From: Acanthaster planci
Lineage: Eukaryota > Echinodermata > Asteroidea > Valvatida > Acanthasteridae
Direction: 5' to 3'
Assembly: GCF_001949145.1 (NCBI RefSeq)
Contig: NW_019091412.1
Span: 1,028,015 to 1,092,014, forward strand
DNA length: 64,000 nt
The position numbers were made by a program, and so were the translations under genes. Below the pieces are notes generated by a model. The model saw nothing but the letters and a program-made list of their open reading frames with translations, did not search any database and was not told where the DNA came from. Below, one piece after another: positions 59,081 to 64,000 of this stretch. How positions within the stretch are numbered: the stretch's first letter is position 1; every line of letters begins with the position of its first letter.

Positions 59081-60390
59081 TTATTTGGCTGCTCCAGGGA
59101 TTGGCTTAGCTTTCTCGACGACTATAATGTTGGCTCTTCCGCTGTCCTCGCCATTATCGTTGATACCGACACACTCGTACTCGCCTGCATCTTCCACCTC
59201 GAGCCTCATAATCTGCAGCCAACCTGTAACCTCGTACTCTTCAGGGCCACCCCTAGTCTGAATGGCCACCCGATTGTTACCACTGTCTCCGCTAGGTATA
59301 AAGTCAGCGGGGCCGTCAGGTCCGATCTTACGCCACTCGATCCTGGGCACGGGGTTCCCTTTCACCTCGCACTGGAGATACACGTTGCCCACGGTAGAAT
59401 TGGTGACGCTATTAGGTGGTGTTACCACCTTCGGAGCTTTATGAACAAAGAGGAAAGTGTCGGTATTACTCAGAAATGATTTGTTTTCAATATTTTATTG
59501 ATGTTGTTATTGTTCGAACTTTAGCGGTCAATTATCATGAGGTCAGCACGAAGTCAGATATGTCATGCTGCGAATCGCCCCCTAGATCGACCATTCCACT
59601 GTCAAGAACAGACAACCTAACTAGATAAGGTCAGCACTTAATTTTAAGTCTCAAGAAATCAATCTGACGTCGTGTATATTTGTTTTGTCGTTCTTATCTG
59701 TTATAACAATAGATGTCCCGTGAACCTTTCACTGCAGTTTCGGCAAAGGGAAAAGAACGCCAAAAATGATTTTCCACTAATCAGCGTAAGGCTTTGAACG
59801 CAAAGAAATTTAATGAAAATGTAAAAAGTCGAATCTACGTAATGAGAAACAATTATCCTTTTAAATCTCTTAATGCACTGACCTCCTTCACACATTCCCG
59901 GTTTCTTTCTCCCGATAGTTTGTCCCGTCTCAAAAGCAACCTTGTTCATCCTACACTCCGTCTCATACGTCTCCCCGTCAGACCCACATACCATCTGCTC
60001 ATTTTGACAGTAGCAGATCATTTCAGGTTTGGCCCCAACCGGTACCCCGTAGTTGGCCCGGCATGTTAACCCTTTCCCGCACAGACCAAAGTTGTGCTCC
60101 TTTTCAGCCAGTTCCTTGGCGGACAACTCTTCCGGATCACAGAACTGGTATTCGCCGTTACCGCAGCGCTTGCAACACCGGCACGGATCTCTCGTATCGT
60201 TGACCAGGCCATGCGGACATTTATCCTCGCTGACTACCTCACAAATGACCGCGTCACAACTGCAGTCTTCGGTTGAGGGCTCATCAGCTGCATTCTCTTT
60301 TTCCTCAGGTTTGTCAGCTTCTTCAGAGACGGTGAACTCTTGCAGTACAAGGAGAACTAATGCCCAGAACAAAAATCTTAAAGTCTTCAT
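59081..60390 (-). CDS. Secreted IGFBP-N/Kazal/Ig protein 2, paralogue of protein 1
   Basis: Exons 59883-60390 and 59081-59436 (minus) join in phase 1 to 287 residues. MKTLRFLFWALVLLVLQEFT is a signal peptide, followed by an acidic linker (EEADKPEEKENAADEP). Residues 43-128 form the IGFBP N-terminal-type domain with CRCCKRC. Residues 129-167 are Kazal-like (CGSDGETYETEC). From 170 there is an Ig domain with C192, IEWRK and EDAGEYECVG. Possible N-glycosylation sites are NDT (64-66) and NST (182-184). Domain order and first-intron phase equal those of the gene at 40887, but this copy encodes its whole Ig domain in one exon and has a 446-bp first intron instead of 3.4 kb. Growth-factor or matrix binding is inferred from the family. 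Confidence 0.92.
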
Positions 60391-61057
60391 TTCTTCGGTC
60401 CAGCAATCGTGTCAATTAAGACAACACTTCTTATTTGCCTCTCGATGGAAAAATAGAAATATCTGCCTTGTTTCCTGACTTTTGTTTCCAACCGTTTGGA
60501 TGAGCTAGTGTGCTGCCCTTTTTAATATCAAAATTGTCCGTTTCCAAAGCACCTTACTTTGGTACAAATTTTTGAACAACGGGCTAATTTGTTTTCAGTA
60601 TCGATAATTTTGTATGTGACGACTAGGGTTTCGGAAACTACTCGACCGGCGAGCTTCCGTGATCTCAACCAAGACAAGAATGCAGCCAGCCGCACCTCGA
60701 CCTCTCCAAAAATGGCTCAGCCCGGCAGGGGTCCTGACTATTAGCCTATCAGAAACCACGAGCTATATTCGTCATAATCAGTGATAACTAACTGGGCTGG
60801 TATCCCGCAGCCGTAATATGTCCTGGCACAGCGGTCCACTTGTTACCATGAGAATCTGATATTTTTATCAGTTGTCTAATGGTCATTCCAATCACTTATC
60901 GATGAAAATCAACAACTGTTTGAGAATACTGCGAACATTTAGTGTTTAAGTATGCACAAAATATTAACAACGAAGAAAACATGTTCAAATTAAGAAAAAA
61001 TAGTTTCAGCCCTGACTTCAACAACCATCAACTGCTGAGAATACTCCTGAAGTCTGT

Positions 61058-61070
61058 GTTGCCATGGCAA
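61058..61070 (+). promoter_or_regulatory. RFX/X-box-like site
   Basis: GTTGCCATGGCAA fits the X-box consensus GTNRCC-(0-3 nt)-RGYAAC in 12 or more positions. It lies about 670 bases upstream of the IGFBP-like gene 2 start; relevance unproven. Confidence 0.35.
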
Positions 61071-63751
61071 TGGGGATCTGGCTCACGGGTAATTCCTCTT
61101 TAAGGTCAGTTCACTTTAGAGACAGCCTCCATTTAACGTTCAACGTCACGATTGCCAGTTAATTTTCGTGTTCTTTGAGCCTCGCTGCTAAACAAACTAC
61201 TTTTAATCCCAGTGAATGAATCGATTTAAACAACATTGCATGCGCATAAAACTATTTAATAGATTATTAAATGGGCAAATGAAATTTATAAAATATTACT
61301 TAATTATGGGCAAAAAGTAGGAACGAAATCGATAAAGCGAAAAACTGACATTTTGACACTATCGTCTGGTGGATAAACAAAGAGCTCACCACTAAGCCGG
61401 GTGAAAGGTCGACACCAAAACCTGACGTGAAAAAACCAACTGCTCCATCACAACAGCCTTAGGGTCGACAGCTGTCAGTGAGGAGAAAAGTCAGGGACTA
61501 GAGGTTCAGGTTTAGGAAAGATTTCATCTCGCGCTACATCCATTTAAACAAAAGAGAAATGACAGGTTTATTTTCAAAGTAGCATTCTCTTGCTCAGTAT
61601 TCAGATGCACTATTGCCCTCCTTAAACACGGAATTTTCATTTGAATAACACTGCATAATTGTTGCAACGGTTTAAACAAACCAATTATATTTGTGAACTT
61701 TAAAACATACTTTGCTGTAATGTAGTGTTTAAATTCGAGAAACTGCGAATTGTTCTGGAGTTTGTTTCTTTCACTGCAGGAAACGAGCATAGAGCTCGCG
61801 TGCATGATCCAAAATCAACATAACGGAGGAACTTGTATAGGGCATTGTTCTTTTAACTGTCACTACACTGTTTGAAATCATGAGGCACACTTCCTATCGT
61901 CCCAAGGCACAACAATGGTACATCTCGAACACTCTTGGGGAAAAATGAAAACATTTCATCAGGGTAGGACATACATTGAGGAGCATGAGTGACCTTTGCT
62001 TCCAACTTCTGGAAGTGAACTTTAATGTCCTGTTTTTACGAGTTTAATTCCGAGCTTCGAACGTGCTTCGAATCTTTATTGGTGTGAACATAATCAAACA
62101 CGCACATTAGTGTTTTTAAATGGGTGTTTATAAGAAAATGACCTGAGCCGACGAATTTTTTTATCAGTTGAGGTGTGTCGTGTGGAGGGATATCCGACAT
62201 AGGAAGAATCGACGTTTTGTCCATGTTTTACAGAAAACATGAACATTCAAACGGTGAAAATACATTGTACATGTATAAAAACGCATTGCACTTTATTGCA
62301 TGTGTGGCCATGTTACTCGGGTTAAAAGTTCTTCATTTGCAGAACAAAAACGGATAAAGTATTTGTTTGATTTTTGATTGATTGAATGATTAATTAAATT
62401 TTCTCTCTTTTTTGGCTTGAAGGAGCAAATGTACTACCTGGGCGGGCCAAGGTTTCCCAAGTTTTATATTAAAAGTGCATATTTGTCATATCTGCTTTAA
62501 ATGAAAAATCGAGGTTTCTCTCCATGCTTTTCGGAGTCTTGGAATTCATATCTACAGCGATTCCTGCCTGAACAAACCGCGATGATGTTTGTTTTGCGAC
62601 CTTTGCCCTTGCACATAGCACCACCTCCATAAGGTCCTGATCGAATCGGCAGTGCTGGGGTTCAGGTGACTATCGCACATTAATCATTTCACCCTTTCTG
62701 TTGAGCCCTTTGCCAACTTGACATTCCCATCCCAGTTGACAGTGTGGTAACTTGTCAACAAGTACAAAGTTGATTTTCAATTAACCCTCTGGAAAGGGTA
62801 CAGCAGCTGAACAGGGCACGTAATGGAGTTCGTGACGACAAAATTACAGATGTAGCAAGTTGTAAATGCCAATGAAACATGAATTTGTAGAGACCACCTA
62901 AAGTTTCGATGTAAGCCAAACACAGTACGATGGAAAGTGACACGACAAAGTACCCGACATCTGTCAACCCCGATTGCTAATGACTTGAATTTTTGAAAGG
63001 ATCTTTATATTTATGCCTGAGGGAAATCCGCAGCCGGATAGACGCATGCATTGTGTTACTTGATGTTCACATCTGATCGTAACAAATAGTCTTTCTACGG
63101 ATATTTTATGAATCTTTTGAAGCGGTCAAATTACATTTCTCGCCTTTCAAGCCGCGCAGGGTGACCCCGATACATGTACATGTATCTTGGATTGGATCAT
63201 AAATTCACGCTCACTTGTAAACTCATTTCACATTGTCCATTTGTTTCTTCTCGGTCCATAATCCAACTGACATTGCCCTGTCTTCCGGCCCTTACAGGTT
63301 CCCAGACTGTTTTCTCGCAGCAGCATATTGAATCTTCCTTGAACTGTCGTCTGAGATTATATTAAATCCACGAAATACCTCCACGAAGTAACTGGCCAAA
63401 TAGCACGATACATCGAATACGGAATACCACCACTAAATCCTTTTTACTGTAAAACAGCACGAAAGGAGACCAGCTTGGATACAGCACTCTCATGCGTACA
63501 GGAAAAATCACGATTGTAATTTTTTTTACAGAGCACTAACAATCCCGCTTAGATTAGAAACTAATAGCAAAAAGGATTTAATGGGATTTTCTGAAGAAAA
63601 AAATGAACGAAAACTGAAAACCTGAGAGAAAATGATCAAAATCGCACCCCTGTACATTTTCAATGTCCCCCTCACACTTCTTGCTGCCAAGGCCATTTGT
63701 GCACGTGCGTGCATAATAATGAATTATTAGTTAAATGTTTATGTATATCCC

Positions 63752-63775
63752 GCAAGAAATAAGACCGAGGGGTAC
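63752..63775. repeat. Dispersed repeat fragment, copy 2
   Basis: GCAAGAAATAAGACCGAGGG followed by GTAC; matches 24902-24925. A CTTGCTTCATATG word about 145 bases further right matches the sequence just after copy 1. Confidence 0.6.
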
Positions 63776-64000
63776 CCCTCCCCCAACACGTCCAATCGCT
63801 ATACACGCTCTAGACTGTTGTTACTTAACACATCCCCCTAGATGTCTGAAAAGAATTCCTTAGATTCCAGTGAGACAATGACCAACACAAAGCGGGGGGG
63901 GGGTCTCCGTCTCTTATCTTGCTTCATATGGGTCTATGGGTGCTTGGTGCTGAAGCGCAGCAGGCAGGTACGGTGTACAGGTACATGTACGCTTTCACCG

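Larger units (their letters stand above)
60391..64000. other. Right-end intergenic region
   Basis: Upstream of IGFBP-like gene 2. Contains the X-box-like site at 61058-61070, the dispersed repeat at 63752-63775, a G-run near 63893 and TACATGTA words at the far right. No supported gene. Confidence 0.5.

Overview
The window is animal nuclear DNA. Genes are split into many small exons with GT-AG introns, the introns are AT-rich, and long intergenic stretches contain short dispersed repeats. The proteins are metazoan: an SMC5/6 subunit, a TACC centrosomal protein, a polycystin-1 relative, LYAR, and two secreted IGFBP-type/Kazal/Ig proteins. A single TACC-type gene, together with the very frequent TACATGTA and TAGGCCTA words in the introns, suggests an invertebrate deuterostome, perhaps an echinoderm. 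I cannot prove the taxon from sequence alone.

Layout. (1) 284-3068, minus: NSMCE4A-like gene, 5' five exons only; the C-terminal part lies beyond the left edge, and a 448-base assembly gap sits in its first intron. (2) 3594-25592, plus: a TACC gene, head to head with NSMCE4A across a 525-bp presumed shared promoter. At least 21 coding exons were joined by hand and read 897 codons without a phase break. They end in the TACC coiled coil. Its introns hold a long fold-back element, TTAA-flanked piggyBac-like MITEs, extra cassette-exon candidates and a 364-codon open exon of unclear status. (3) 27980-33189, plus: a 1119-aa truncated polycystin-1-like protein (signal peptide, five membrane segments, divergent PLAT region, no pore). 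(4) 35491-39033, minus: LYAR with a greatly enlarged lysine-rich tail. (5) 40887-45844, plus: secreted IB-Kazal-Ig protein 1. (6) 48579-53949, minus: eight-exon, 597-aa protein of unknown function with a helical/coiled-coil core. (7) 59081-60390, minus: secreted IB-Kazal-Ig protein 2, a paralogue of protein 1 in inverted orientation. The right end, 60.4-64 kb, shows no gene I can support.

The genes do not form a pathway. NSMCE4A and TACC both serve chromosome maintenance or division and may share a promoter; the two IGFBP-like genes are local duplicates surrounding the unknown coiled-coil gene. The most interesting items are the half-polycystin, the exon-per-motif SDP repeat of TACC with duplicated cassette exons, the 59-bp palindromic TTAA elements, and the unknown 597-aa gene. 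All exon joins were made by eye from splice consensus, reading phase and remembered family sequences; none has transcript support here.
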